A DNA stretch of 64,000 nt from Desulfurellaceae bacterium bin18. GTDB taxonomy: Bacteria > Desulfobacterota > Binatia > Bin18. A program made the position numbers and the translations under genes. Under the pieces are notes generated by a model. The model saw nothing but the letters and a program-made list of their open reading frames with translations, searched no databases and was not told where the DNA came from. Every line of letters starts with the position of its first letter. Within the stretch, counting starts at the first letter, position 1. The stretch spans positions 62,001 to 126,000 of the forward strand of contig MPMI01000003.1 in the NCBI GenBank assembly GCA_002238415.1. The letters are read 5' to 3'. Below are positions 52,837 through 61,667 of this stretch, piece after piece.

Positions 52837-52856
52837 CTTTCTTTTTCTCCTTTGCT

Positions 52857-53027
52857 TTAGACACTCCGCTCCAGCAAGCGTTCGAGGGCGCGGCTCTGTT
52901 GGATCATCATATCAATTTGTGCCGACCGGCTCTTATTACTACTCCGCATTTCCCAAATCCCCCACGCAATCAGCAGCAGTTGGCCGAGGGGGACCCAATA
53001 GGTCACACTCCATTCAAACGGCGTCAT
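52857..53027 (-). CDS. Small single-pass membrane passenger protein
   Basis: A 56-residue protein, too short for most gene callers. The N-terminal WSVTYWVPLGQLLLIAWGIW is a predicted membrane helix, followed by a charged helical tail (RSAQIDMMIQQSRALERLLE). The start at 53027 has a weak GGTGA site. It is first in the three-gene minus-strand set inside the IS1595-family element. The membrane helix followed by a charged coil is a common shape for small toxins or holin-like proteins, but nothing shows this directly. Confidence 0.5.
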   Translation of the reverse strand: MTPFEWSVTYWVPLGQLLLIAWGIWEMRSSNKSRSAQIDMMIQQSRALERLLERSV

Positions 53028-53205
53028 ACGTCACCATTAAAAGTTTCACTCTATTGTGTCAACTTCCTCACTTGCGTATGCTTCCTTGTGCACACGTTCC
53101 ATAGAGACCCGATGTCGGGTCGCCTACGGAATACAACAGCCACACACGGATAGGGGAGTAGCTACTCCTATCGTGGTGAATAGGTAGGACCCTCACAACA
53201 TCTCT

Positions 53206-53718
53206 GTGGTGACGTGTGCAACGGCCCGGCAACCTGGATCAGCCGGGCAGCGGCTTCCCCCTTGCCTGGAGCACTTGCCGCACTATTGCGTGAACAACGT
53301 CTGTGGCATTGGGGACGGGGATTGCGATCCTGGACAGTGTGACGCAGGGGTCTGCGTCAACGATGTCGGGGCAGAGTACGGCTTGCCGGCCCATTACGAT
53401 GTCTGTGAAGCCCGCGACGAGACCCCCGATGTCGCCCGTTTTAACGGGACGTGGAGTATCACCACGCGCTACACCTCAAGCGGGTGTACCCATCATGCCG
53501 ATGAGCGGGGGACTGTCACCATTGCCAATGGGGCGATTCGGAACGCTGGCCGGACGATAGGCAGCGTGTCCACGTCTGGACGAGTTTCGGGGAATCTCTA
53601 CGCCCCCAATGGACAACGCGCAGGCGAGTTCACGGGGCAGGCCCAGGAGCGTAGCGCGTCCGGGACGTGGTTCAATCTGGTGGGCTGTAGCGGGACGTGG
53701 ACGGCTACGAAGCGGTAG
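53206..53718 (+). CDS. Cysteine-rich passenger protein, unknown
   Basis: A 170-residue protein from GTG 53206. The N-terminal 65 residues are Cys-rich (HYCVNNVCGIGDGDCDPGQC, then AHYDVCEARDETPD), the remainder is a beta-rich Gly/Thr domain (GTWSITTRYTSSGCTHHAD; GQAQERSASGTWFNLVGCSG). Such sequences are usually exported, but no signal peptide is seen and the frame is closed by a TAG 21 bases upstream (53185). It may be a fragment whose N-terminus was lost. Its end overlaps the convergent gene by 14 bases. Confidence 0.5.
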   Translation: MVTCATARQPGSAGQRLPPCLEHLPHYCVNNVCGIGDGDCDPGQCDAGVCVNDVGAEYGLPAHYDVCEARDETPDVARFNGTWSITTRYTSSGCTHHADERGTVTIANGAIRNAGRTIGSVSTSGRVSGNLYAPNGQRAGEFTGQAQERSASGTWFNLVGCSGTWTATKR

Positions 53719-54160
53719 GGGATTCCTTAGGAAAAAAGAACGGCTCCAGGATGTATTGGATCGCCTTCCACAGGTGCTTGTGGGGGAACTCTAGGGGTTC
53801 ATCGGCTGTGGGGGAGTTAACCACAATTCGACACTTACTTTTTTCTGCGTCCCACCGGGTCCCGATGGTATAGGTTTGATCGAGTTCGTCCGGCTGCGAC
53901 GCGATTTGCCGCCGGACGACCACCTGGATCATATTCCTGTCCGGCTCATGCACAAACAGACACTCTCGGACAGGCTGATTATTCTGAACACAGGTAACTC
54001 GACAGCCTGTTCTATTTTCCTTCTTGATATACGCCCAAGGCAGGGGAAGTTCGTGGGCCTGATTCGTCGCCTCTTGGACGAGCCGCATAATATCGGCTAC
54101 GAGCTGGTCGATCTCGCACTTGGCCCGCTCGGCCACCCAATTCGTATTATTCTGTTCCAT
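53705..54160 (-). CDS. Passenger protein adjacent to the transposase, unknown
   Basis: A 151-residue protein starting MEQNNTNWVAERAKCEID. Helical N-terminus (LVADIMRLVQEATNQAHELP), then a central CRVTCVQNNQPVRECLFVHE segment and a WKAIQYILEPFFFP end. No family recognised. The ATG at 54160 is four bases from the transposase stop at 54165 with GGTGGGG overlapping the end of that gene, so translation is coupled. This arrangement suggests an accessory factor of transposition or a cargo gene using the transposase promoter. Confidence 0.65.
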   Translation of the reverse strand: MEQNNTNWVAERAKCEIDQLVADIMRLVQEATNQAHELPLPWAYIKKENRTGCRVTCVQNNQPVRECLFVHEPDRNMIQVVVRRQIASQPDELDQTYTIGTRWDAEKSKCRIVVNSPTADEPLEFPHKHLWKAIQYILEPFFFPKESPTAS

Positions 54161-54164
54161 CGCG

Positions 54165-55115
54165 CTACCCCACCAACTCCTGACACAGCAACCGCCGCCC
54201 CACGCAGCCCACCGCCACATGCGCCATCTGGTCCATCGTCCCGGCTTCCCGGATATTCTGCCGGCCAGAGAACTCATCCACATAGCGCTGTAAGTGCTTC
54301 TCACTCATCTTGTGGTAGGTGCCGATATAGCCCCGCTTCAACATGCTCCAGAAGGATTCAATGCCCTGCGTGTGGGCCTGATCCCGGACATATTCCTTGA
54401 CGCTATGCTTCACAGACTCGTGATTCGACAACCCTACATAGCCCGGATGATCGTCCGTGTAGATCGTCGCTCCTGGCTCAATGTGGTCGTGGACAAACCC
54501 CTGGAGGGTAGGTTGATCGGTCTGCGGTATGACCTCGGCATTCACCTGTTTGGTGTCTCGATCCTTCATGCCGATGACAGCGGTCTTGCTCACCGGCCCG
54601 CGCCCGGCCTTGAGCTTTTTGCTGGTATGCTTGTTCTTCTCTTTCCCCCCCATATACGTCTCATCGACCTCAACAGGTCCCGCAAATAACGAGGCCCGGC
54701 CCTTGAGCGCCTTACGGATACGATGGGCCATAAACCAGGCCGATTTCTGCGTAATGTCAAGATCGCGGTGGAGCCGCATACTGCTGACGCCCTTCAAATT
54801 GGTGACGTACAGATACAGCGCAAACACCCACTTTTGCAGGGGGATATGCGAGCGGGCTAAGACAGTCCCCGTCCGCACCGAGAAATGCTTGCGACAGGTC
54901 CGACAGCGATAGGGTTGCGGCTTCTTGTCTTTACACGCGGCAATGTTGGTGCTGTCACACTTGGGGCAGACCATCCCATCCGGCCAGCGTTGCGCTTCAA
55001 ACCAGCGCTCAGCGGATTCTTCATCCGGGAACAGCTTGGTCAACTGGATCAGGGAGACGCCCGAACGGTACGCCTTCCCCGGTCCAGCCTTACTCACTCG
55101 TTGTGTGTCGTCCAT
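54165..55115 (-). CDS. IS1595-family transposase
   Basis: DDE transposase, 316 residues. The N-terminal zinc ribbon has Cys50, Cys53, Cys71 and Cys74 (CPKC...CRTC). The catalytic domain shows VEVDETYMGGKEKNKH (Asp151), IYTDDHPGY (Asp221) and HTQGIESFWSMLKRG (Glu253), which is the ISXO2/IS1595 pattern. The frame is complete. Located near the right terminal repeat, transcribed leftward into the 151-residue gene. Confidence 0.93.
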   Translation of the reverse strand: MDDTQRVSKAGPGKAYRSGVSLIQLTKLFPDEESAERWFEAQRWPDGMVCPKCDSTNIAACKDKKPQPYRCRTCRKHFSVRTGTVLARSHIPLQKWVFALYLYVTNLKGVSSMRLHRDLDITQKSAWFMAHRIRKALKGRASLFAGPVEVDETYMGGKEKNKHTSKKLKAGRGPVSKTAVIGMKDRDTKQVNAEVIPQTDQPTLQGFVHDHIEPGATIYTDDHPGYVGLSNHESVKHSVKEYVRDQAHTQGIESFWSMLKRGYIGTYHKMSEKHLQRYVDEFSGRQNIREAGTMDQMAHVAVGCVGRRLLCQELVG

Positions 55116-55140
55116 GAGGGGAGTATAGTTGCAGAGTTTT

Positions 55141-55163
55141 GGCTAGTCAAGTATGTAATTCCC
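55141..55163 (-). repeat. Right terminal inverted repeat of the IS1595-family element
   Basis: Exact inverse of the left end over 23 bases. The transposase start is only 25 bases away. Confidence 0.93.
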
Positions 55164-55171
55164 TAACGAAA
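55164..55171. repeat. Target-site duplication, right copy (TAACGAAA)
   Basis: Same 8 bases as 52277-52284. Joining the two copies restores the sequence before insertion. Confidence 0.9.
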
Positions 55172-55366
55172 GCCACACCTTCCAGTACGTCTTCGCTATG
55201 AAAAAACCGCCTCCAACTTCTTGGCGCTTATTAAACTCGTGACCGTGCGTCCGTGACTCCAAACTAATACACAACCTGGTTCCCCAGGCTGAGTATTATT
55301 GATCTAATCAAATTTCTGGAGTTTATCAGTTCTGAAATTGCCGTTTCTTGAAATGGAGTGTGCTAC

Positions 55367-56451
55367 ATGAGCTTCCCCACCTATACCGACTTTATGGCAA
55401 TTGATTGGTTTTTTGGTTGTTGCTACGTCCCCGGAATAATCAAGATGCTTATGAAAGCGAATCCCGCGTTAGACGCGAAGCGCTTACACAACGTATATTC
55501 TGGATTGCCTAGATTCGAAGATGCCGAGCTCGAAAATGTTCCCAATCGGGTGATCAGTATATCTACTGATCCGGTAAAAACATGCACTTACTTTGACATG
55601 GGCGCTGACTATCTTCAGCGCCCTCTTGACTTGTCTGTTGCATGTTTCGACCCTGAGGTCCTAACTAAATATTCGATACATAGAGACAAATACCGGCTAG
55701 ATTATGGTGTAAGTGGCGATGGATGGCACTTGCGAGATGTTGACATTAACGATGTGGGGCAAGTCCACGCTTGCATCTGCGACCTCCAAACGTTGCCGTC
55801 AAAGGAGCAACTCTATTGGAAATCCCACAACGTTGAACCTAAGTGGTTGCCCAACACCCCTATATCCAAGACAGCTTTTCGAGGGATATCGCAGGTATTT
55901 GTTAGTAGATGTTTATTCAATCGTCGGCCAAAAGAATCGGAGTTGCCGCCCCACGTACTTATAGAATTCATATTGCAGGAGTGGGAAAGCAAAAAGGTCA
56001 GTTGGTGGACGTTGAGGGATGAATCTCTATTTAGCGCAGTCTCCTACCTATTGCCGATATCCAGTTCTACGGAATGGATGATTGCTTTCAAAAATCTAGC
56101 AAAGCTGGTTGTCGAAGGTTTTGAGGTTAAGGAGATTCGAAGCCGAGTAGATTCCAAGAAAATATCTTACGATAAAAAGGATAAAAGCCTGACAAAAAAA
56201 AGGATAAAGGCCTGCCCTTGTGGGGGCTTCTGAGGTTATCCGTAGAGGGCTTGAAAGAAGTCAGTGCTATAAGAAACATGGATGCACACTTCTTAGGGAA
56301 GCCCGCCACAAATCGGGCACAGGAGGCGGTAGAGAGGTACGGATCATATAGGGTTCATTTTGCGGCCGTTTGCCAAAAGGTAGTCAAAGAACTGAAAGAT
56401 ATTCAAGGATGCTTAACCACTGGTAACGTAGACGAGGCCAGGATGGGCTGA
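55367..56451 (+). CDS. Protein with a HEPN-type RNxxxH motif, split by an A8 frameshift
   Basis: Two overlapping frames look like one gene. The first runs from ATG 55367 (GGAG eight bases before) to TGA at 56233: YTDFMAIDWFFGCCYVPGII, VISISTDPVKTCTYFDMGAD, DGWHLRDVDINDVGQVHACI; no known family. At 56194-56201 is a run of eight A. A -1 shift there continues as KDKGLPLWGLLRLSVEGLKE then VSAIRNMDAHFLGKPATNRA and ends at 56451. RNMDAH (56272-56289) matches the Rx4-6H (RNxxxH) motif of HEPN ribonucleases. In total about 360 residues. It could be a programmed or slippage frameshift, a true mutation or an assembly error. AT-rich and unlike its neighbours. Confidence 0.6.
56194..56201 (+). promoter_or_regulatory. 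A8 slippery tract at the frame change
   Basis: Zero-frame codons read ACA AAA AAA AGG. A_AAA_AAA fits an X_XXY_YYZ-type slippery heptamer, and A8 also permits polymerase slippage. A G-rich segment (TGCCCTTGTGGGGGC) lies 13 bases downstream and can fold. Confidence 0.45.
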
Positions 56452-56524
56452 TTGCCGGCCCTCAGCCTACGCTGTATAGCCCTTTCTTGCCGCGAGTCTG
56501 ATATACTGTCCACAGGGAGGGAGT

Positions 56525-58180
56525 ATGGAAGCGCGGATGCAACTTGGGAATTATCTTGTCGCATATTTGCGCAAGATGGGTCTGACCCACCTGTTTGGGA
56601 TTCCGGGTGATTTGGTCATTCAGCTTTTCATGAAATTCGGCCAACCCCACGATATACGGGTCATTACGTCTTCGCATGAGCCGGGTGCCGGCTTCGCCGT
56701 CGATGGGTATGCGCGGGCTACCGGAAAAATCGGCGTCCTGTGCGTGACCTACGGGGCCGGGGGGCATAACGTGGTGAATGCCGTTGCCGGCTCATATGCC
56801 GAGCGGGTGCCGGTCTTGGTCATCAGCGGCGGGCCGGGTGAGGAGAAGCGGAAACTCGGGGTGTTAGTCCATCACCAAGCCAGAGAGATTGAGTCCCAAT
56901 TCCATATTTTTCACGAGATCACCTGTGCCGCAAAAATCATTGACGACCCGCGTACTGCGGCAACCGACATTGATGCGGTTGTCCAGGATATCTGGCGTCA
57001 TCAGCAACCGGGCTATATTGAGATCCATCAGGATATGGTTGAGCAGGAGATTAGCGTTCCTGTACGGATCAGAGAGTGGGATGGCAGATTCCATCGGGCC
57101 CAGTCCGATGCCCAAAAGGTTGAGGAAGCCGTCCGAGAGACAACCGCCCGTCTCAATCAGGCGCACAAACCAGCCGTTATCATTGGTATTGAAACCTTCC
57201 GACATCATCTCACTACCGACATCATTACCCTGGTCGAAAAGATCGGCGGGCCCTGCCTGACAACTGTTTTGGCCAAGGGCGCCTTCCCCATGGATCATCC
57301 CCAATATATGGGCGTCCATATTGGGGCCATCTCGCCGGCACCCATCCGTCAACGGATTGAGGAATCCGACCTGGTCCTCCATCTGGGCTCCCTCCTGACC
57401 GATATGAATCTGGGCTCACAGCCGCAATACATCGACCGTCACCACTCAATCTGGGCCGCGGAAAATAAAGTGCACGTCAGCTTTCATACCTATACCGATG
57501 TCTCCATTGAGGATTACGTCCAGTCTTTGCTACAGGCTCCGCTGACACGGCACCAGGAAGAGATTACCTATTGTGACAACCTCGCTCCGCAGCCGCCCGG
57601 AGAGAATCGGACGATCCAGGTCTCGGATATGTTATGTGAGGTCAATGCATTCCTGGATGGACGCGAAGGCTATATGGTGGTGGCCGAAGCCGGTGACATG
57701 CTGTTCGCCGGCTTGGATATTAAAATTGGCCAAGGCGGGGGCTACCTGGCTCAAGGCTATTATGCCTCGATGGGCTTTGGCGTTCCCGGAGCGCTTGGTG
57801 CGCAATTGGGGACCGGTCAACGGCCGCTTGTGTTGTGCGGGGACGGGGCCTTTCAAATGACGGGCTCGGAGATTTCGCATGCGCCCCGTCACAAACTCAA
57901 TCCCATTGTCCTGGTTATGAATAACGGCGGCTGGGGCATTTTTCGGCCGGTTTCCGAGCGGCAGGATTTGCTCACCATTCCCCCCTGGCCCTATGCCACG
58001 CTGGCCAAAGAATGGGGCGGCAAAGGGTTACAGGTTACGACAGTCCAGGAACTGCGCCAGGCATTAGTGGAAGCCGACCGGACCTCGTCTTTTGTCATCA
58101 TTGAGGTTATGGTGTCGCCGCGTGACTTATCGCCGGTCACGGAAAAGTATATCAAAGCCTCAGTTGGCAGCAGCCAATAA
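56525..58180 (+). CDS. Thiamine pyrophosphate enzyme (acetolactate synthase/indolepyruvate decarboxylase-like)
   Basis: A 551-residue three-domain TPP enzyme. Pyr domain: THLFGIPGDLVIQLFMKFGQ with the catalytic Glu in SSHEPGAGFAVDGYARATG (Glu52). Middle Rossmann-like domain about 190-340. PP domain: VLCGDGAFQMTGSEISHAPR and NPIVLVMNNGGWGIFRPV, the GDG...NN thiamine-binding motif. The family includes decarboxylases of 2-oxo acids and carboligases; the substrate is not readable. GGAGGGAGT precedes the ATG at 56525. It is followed by the F420 reductase gene, 34 bases downstream, probably in one transcript. Confidence 0.88.
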   Translation: MEARMQLGNYLVAYLRKMGLTHLFGIPGDLVIQLFMKFGQPHDIRVITSSHEPGAGFAVDGYARATGKIGVLCVTYGAGGHNVVNAVAGSYAERVPVLVISGGPGEEKRKLGVLVHHQAREIESQFHIFHEITCAAKIIDDPRTAATDIDAVVQDIWRHQQPGYIEIHQDMVEQEISVPVRIREWDGRFHRAQSDAQKVEEAVRETTARLNQAHKPAVIIGIETFRHHLTTDIITLVEKIGGPCLTTVLAKGAFPMDHPQYMGVHIGAISPAPIRQRIEESDLVLHLGSLLTDMNLGSQPQYIDRHHSIWAAENKVHVSFHTYTDVSIEDYVQSLLQAPLTRHQEEITYCDNLAPQPPGENRTIQVSDMLCEVNAFLDGREGYMVVAEAGDMLFAGLDIKIGQGGGYLAQGYYASMGFGVPGALGAQLGTGQRPLVLCGDGAFQMTGSEISHAPRHKLNPIVLVMNNGGWGIFRPVSERQDLLTIPPWPYATLAKEWGGKGLQVTTVQELRQALVEADRTSSFVIIEVMVSPRDLSPVTEKYIKASVGSSQ

Positions 58181-58214
58181 AAAATCAAGCTGTAGGAAAG
58201 AGAGGAGAAAACGC

Positions 58215-58868
58215 GTGAAGATTGCTATTTTGGGAGGAACTGGAGAACAAGGTCCCGGCCTGGCTCTGCGCTGGGCGCTCGCCGGAGAAGAGGTGATTAT
58301 CGGTTCACGCCAACAGGAAAAAGGAGAACGCGTGGCGACCGAGCTCAATCAGGAACTCGGTAAGGACCTCCTGCGCGGCACCGATAATGTCACGGCTGCG
58401 GCCGCCGCCGACGTGGTGTTTATCACCGTGCCGTACTCCGCCCACGTCAAGACGATAGAATCCGTAAAAGATCAGCTCAAGGGGAAGATCTTTGTGGACG
58501 TGTCGGTCCCGCTCGACCCGGATAACGCCCGGCGGGTGGTCATGCCTGAGGCGGGCTCTGCCACAGAAGAGGCGAAACAAATCCTGGGCGACGAAGTCCA
58601 GGTCGTGTGTGCGCTCCAGAACATCTCCGCTCACCTCTTACGTGATGTCAACGCCCGGATTGACTGTGATGTATTGGTCTGTGGGGATAAAGACGCCAGA
58701 CCAACGGTGATTGAGTTGGTGGAGAAGCTGGGCATTCGCACGGTTGACGTCGGTCCGCTGGCCGCCGCCAGTTTGATAGAGCCGATTACAGCTCTGCTCA
58801 TTCGTCTAAATATCCGAAATAAAGTGCATTCCGCCGGGATTCGGATCACTGGACTGTCCGAAAGTTAG
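58215..58868 (+). CDS. npdG: NADPH-dependent F420 reductase
   Basis: A 217-residue Rossmann-fold protein that reduces coenzyme F420 with NADPH. MKIAILGGTGEQGPGLALRW is the NADPH-binding start, EVIIGSRQQEKGERVA contains the 2'-phosphate-binding Ser-Arg, and the C-terminal IELVEKLGIRTVDVGPLAAA is the family end. GTG start at 58215 follows AGAGGAGAAAACGC. Its presence supports F420 use by some of the LLM oxidoreductases in this window. A strong terminator follows 28 bases after the stop. Confidence 0.9.
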   Translation: MKIAILGGTGEQGPGLALRWALAGEEVIIGSRQQEKGERVATELNQELGKDLLRGTDNVTAAAAADVVFITVPYSAHVKTIESVKDQLKGKIFVDVSVPLDPDNARRVVMPEAGSATEEAKQILGDEVQVVCALQNISAHLLRDVNARIDCDVLVCGDKDARPTVIELVEKLGIRTVDVGPLAAASLIEPITALLIRLNIRNKVHSAGIRITGLSES

Positions 58869-58896
58869 ACCCGTCCGATTTCCCCGCGCCAGCAAG

Positions 58897-58928
58897 AAAA
58901 AAGGCCCTACAAAAGTAGGGCCTTTTTT
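58897..58928. terminator. Bidirectional intrinsic terminator
   Basis: AAAAAAGGCCCTAC at 58897-58910, loop AAAA and GTAGGGCCTTTTTT at 58915-58928 form a 14-bp perfect stem with A/T tracts on both sides. It serves both the F420 reductase gene (rightward) and groEL (leftward). Confidence 0.93.
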
Positions 58929-58951
58929 GATGAGTACTCGGCTAAGGGGGC

Positions 58952-60631
<1,680 letters not shown>

Positions 60632-60922
60632 TTAACCTTCGACCACACCGAGGATATCATCCTCACGCATAATCAAGTGCTCTTCGCCGTCGATCTTGAT
60701 CTCCGTCCCGGCGTATTTGACAAAGAGCACCTTGTCACCTTTCTTGACATCAAGCGGGGTGACCCGACCATCTTCTCCGACCTTCCCGTTTCCGACGGCA
60801 GTCACCTTCCCCTCTTGGGGCTTTTCCTTTGCGGTATCCGGGATGATGATGCCACCCGCGGTCTTCTCTTCTTCCGCAATCCGCTTAACAATAATCCGAT
60901 CCTGTAGAGGTCGAATTTTCAT
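60632..60922 (-). CDS. groES: Co-chaperonin GroES
   Basis: A 96-residue co-chaperonin, lid of the GroEL chamber. [19 protein letters not shown] starts the barrel, [19 protein letters not shown] is the mobile loop, and [20 protein letters not shown] the closing strands. An AAAGGAGACGAGGT site precedes ATG at 60922. Promoter at 61007-61034. Confidence 0.98.
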   Translation of the reverse strand: MKIRPLQDRIIVKRIAEEEKTAGGIIIPDTAKEKPQEGKVTAVGNGKVGEDGRVTPLDVKKGDKVLFVKYAGTEIKIDGEEHLIMREDDILGVVEG

Positions 60923-60986
60923 ACCTCGTCTCCTTTCTCTCAGACGTGTTTCCTTACTGCGAATCTTCTCTGTGGGAGGGATTTCA

Positions 60987-61006
60987 CCCCCGCTCAGGAT
61001 GGGGGG
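60987..61006 (-). promoter_or_regulatory. Hairpin in the groES leader
   Basis: CCCCC at 60987-60991 and GGGGG(G) at 61001-61006 can pair with a nine-base loop within the transcribed leader of groES. It could influence mRNA stability or heat-controlled translation. Not a CIRCE element. Confidence 0.35.
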
Positions 61007-61034
61007 AAAATAATCACTCTTCTGGTGTTGTCAA
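61007..61034 (-). promoter_or_regulatory. Sigma-70-like promoter for groESL
   Basis: On the minus strand TTGACA (61034-61029) and TATTTT (61012-61007) are 16 bases apart, 85 bases before groES. No CIRCE inverted repeat is found in the region, so HrcA control is not supported. Confidence 0.5.
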
Positions 61035-61044
61035 CCGTCAGCGT

Positions 61045-61314
61045 TCAGAATTTTCGCTTTCGGGATTCTTCTTCAAAATATCGACGGTAGAGGACATCCC
61101 ATTCTGTACTTCCTGGGGCGACTTTTCTCGACAGAGAGCGAATCTTTCTTTGCACTGCAGCATCGATCGCGTCTCCCCGCTGGAAATAAGAACTCAATAT
61201 CCGTCTACTCTCGACCAATGCCCCTCTTTCATTGACAATTTTACCCTCCGCAGCAATGGCCCGTAAAGCAGAACGCGCCAAGGCGGTAATGCGGTTGTCG
61301 GACAGATCGCTCAT
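61045..61314 (-). CDS. DUF507 family protein (copy 2)
   Basis: An 89-residue helical protein of DUF507. NRITALARSALRAIAAEGKI and VQRKIRSLSRKVAPGSTEWD, then WDVLYRRYFEEESRKRKF, are the family pattern. The function is unknown; DUF507 occurs in pairs in many deltaproteobacteria-like and Nitrospira-like genomes. Its start overlaps the stop of copy 1 by four bases. It lies directly upstream of the groES promoter. Confidence 0.8.
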   Translation of the reverse strand: MSDLSDNRITALARSALRAIAAEGKIVNERGALVESRRILSSYFQRGDAIDAAVQRKIRSLSRKVAPGSTEWDVLYRRYFEEESRKRKF

Positions 61315-61586
61315 AGCGCAAAGTCCCGCTCCTCAGCTAAGCGTCGCTTAATGAGCTGGACGACCTTATAGCGATCAACCGTTGGCGACTTCTGGATATG
61401 CTCCTCGGCTAACCGTTCGGCTTCCTTTTCAAGGGAGGCTTCTTGGCGGAAGTTCTCGAGTAAGGCACTCGCAACCTTGTTCGCAACCGCGGCCCGTTGC
61501 CCGTTCAGGCGAACCGCGCCCTTCGTGCACAATGCCTCTACCAGAACCTGGCTCACATGGCGGCAGAGTGCTTCTGGGTCTCGCAT
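61311..61586 (-). CDS. DUF507 family protein (copy 1)
   Basis: A 91-residue DUF507 protein beginning MRDPEALCRHVSQVLVEALC, with LAEEHIQKSPTVDRYKVVQL toward the end. The frame is open to 61676, adding 30 Cys/Lys-rich residues (KPCFSCQDGVAKQRQRQLCC) that overlap the divergent ntrB start and are not seen in the family, so I prefer 61586. There is no strong ribosome site. Coupled to copy 2 by a four-base overlap. Confidence 0.7.
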   Translation of the reverse strand: MRDPEALCRHVSQVLVEALCTKGAVRLNGQRAAVANKVASALLENFRQEASLEKEAERLAEEHIQKSPTVDRYKVVQLIKRRLAEERDFAL

Positions 61587-61667
61587 GTCGAAACAGCATA
61601 GCTGGCGCTGGCGCTGTTTGGCAACCCCGTCTTGACAAGAAAAACAAGGTTTGAGATGGGACCTTGA

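Larger units (their letters stand above)
52285..55163. mobile_element. IS1595-family insertion element carrying five passenger genes
   Basis: A complete 2879-base transposable unit. Ends are perfect 23-bp inverted repeats (52285-52307 and 55141-55163, beginning GGGAATTACATACTTG). Both sides have the 8-bp duplication TAACGAAA. It carries an intact IS1595-type transposase (minus strand, near the right end), a translationally adjacent 151-residue gene, and, in the left half, a cysteine-rich gene on the plus strand and three small minus-strand genes. Most simple IS1595 elements are about 1 kb and carry only the transposase, so about 1.8 kb here is cargo. The perfect repeats and duplication suggest recent movement. 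Confidence 0.92.

Noticed and set aside
56231-56245. Selenocysteine reading of the TGA ending the first frame of the HEPN-motif gene
   Set aside because: In the zero frame a TAG follows three codons later; only the -1 frame continues as protein.
60923-61044. CIRCE element for HrcA control of groESL
   Set aside because: No TTAGCACTC-N9-GAGTGCTAA inverted repeat is present; only a promoter and a C/G hairpin are seen.
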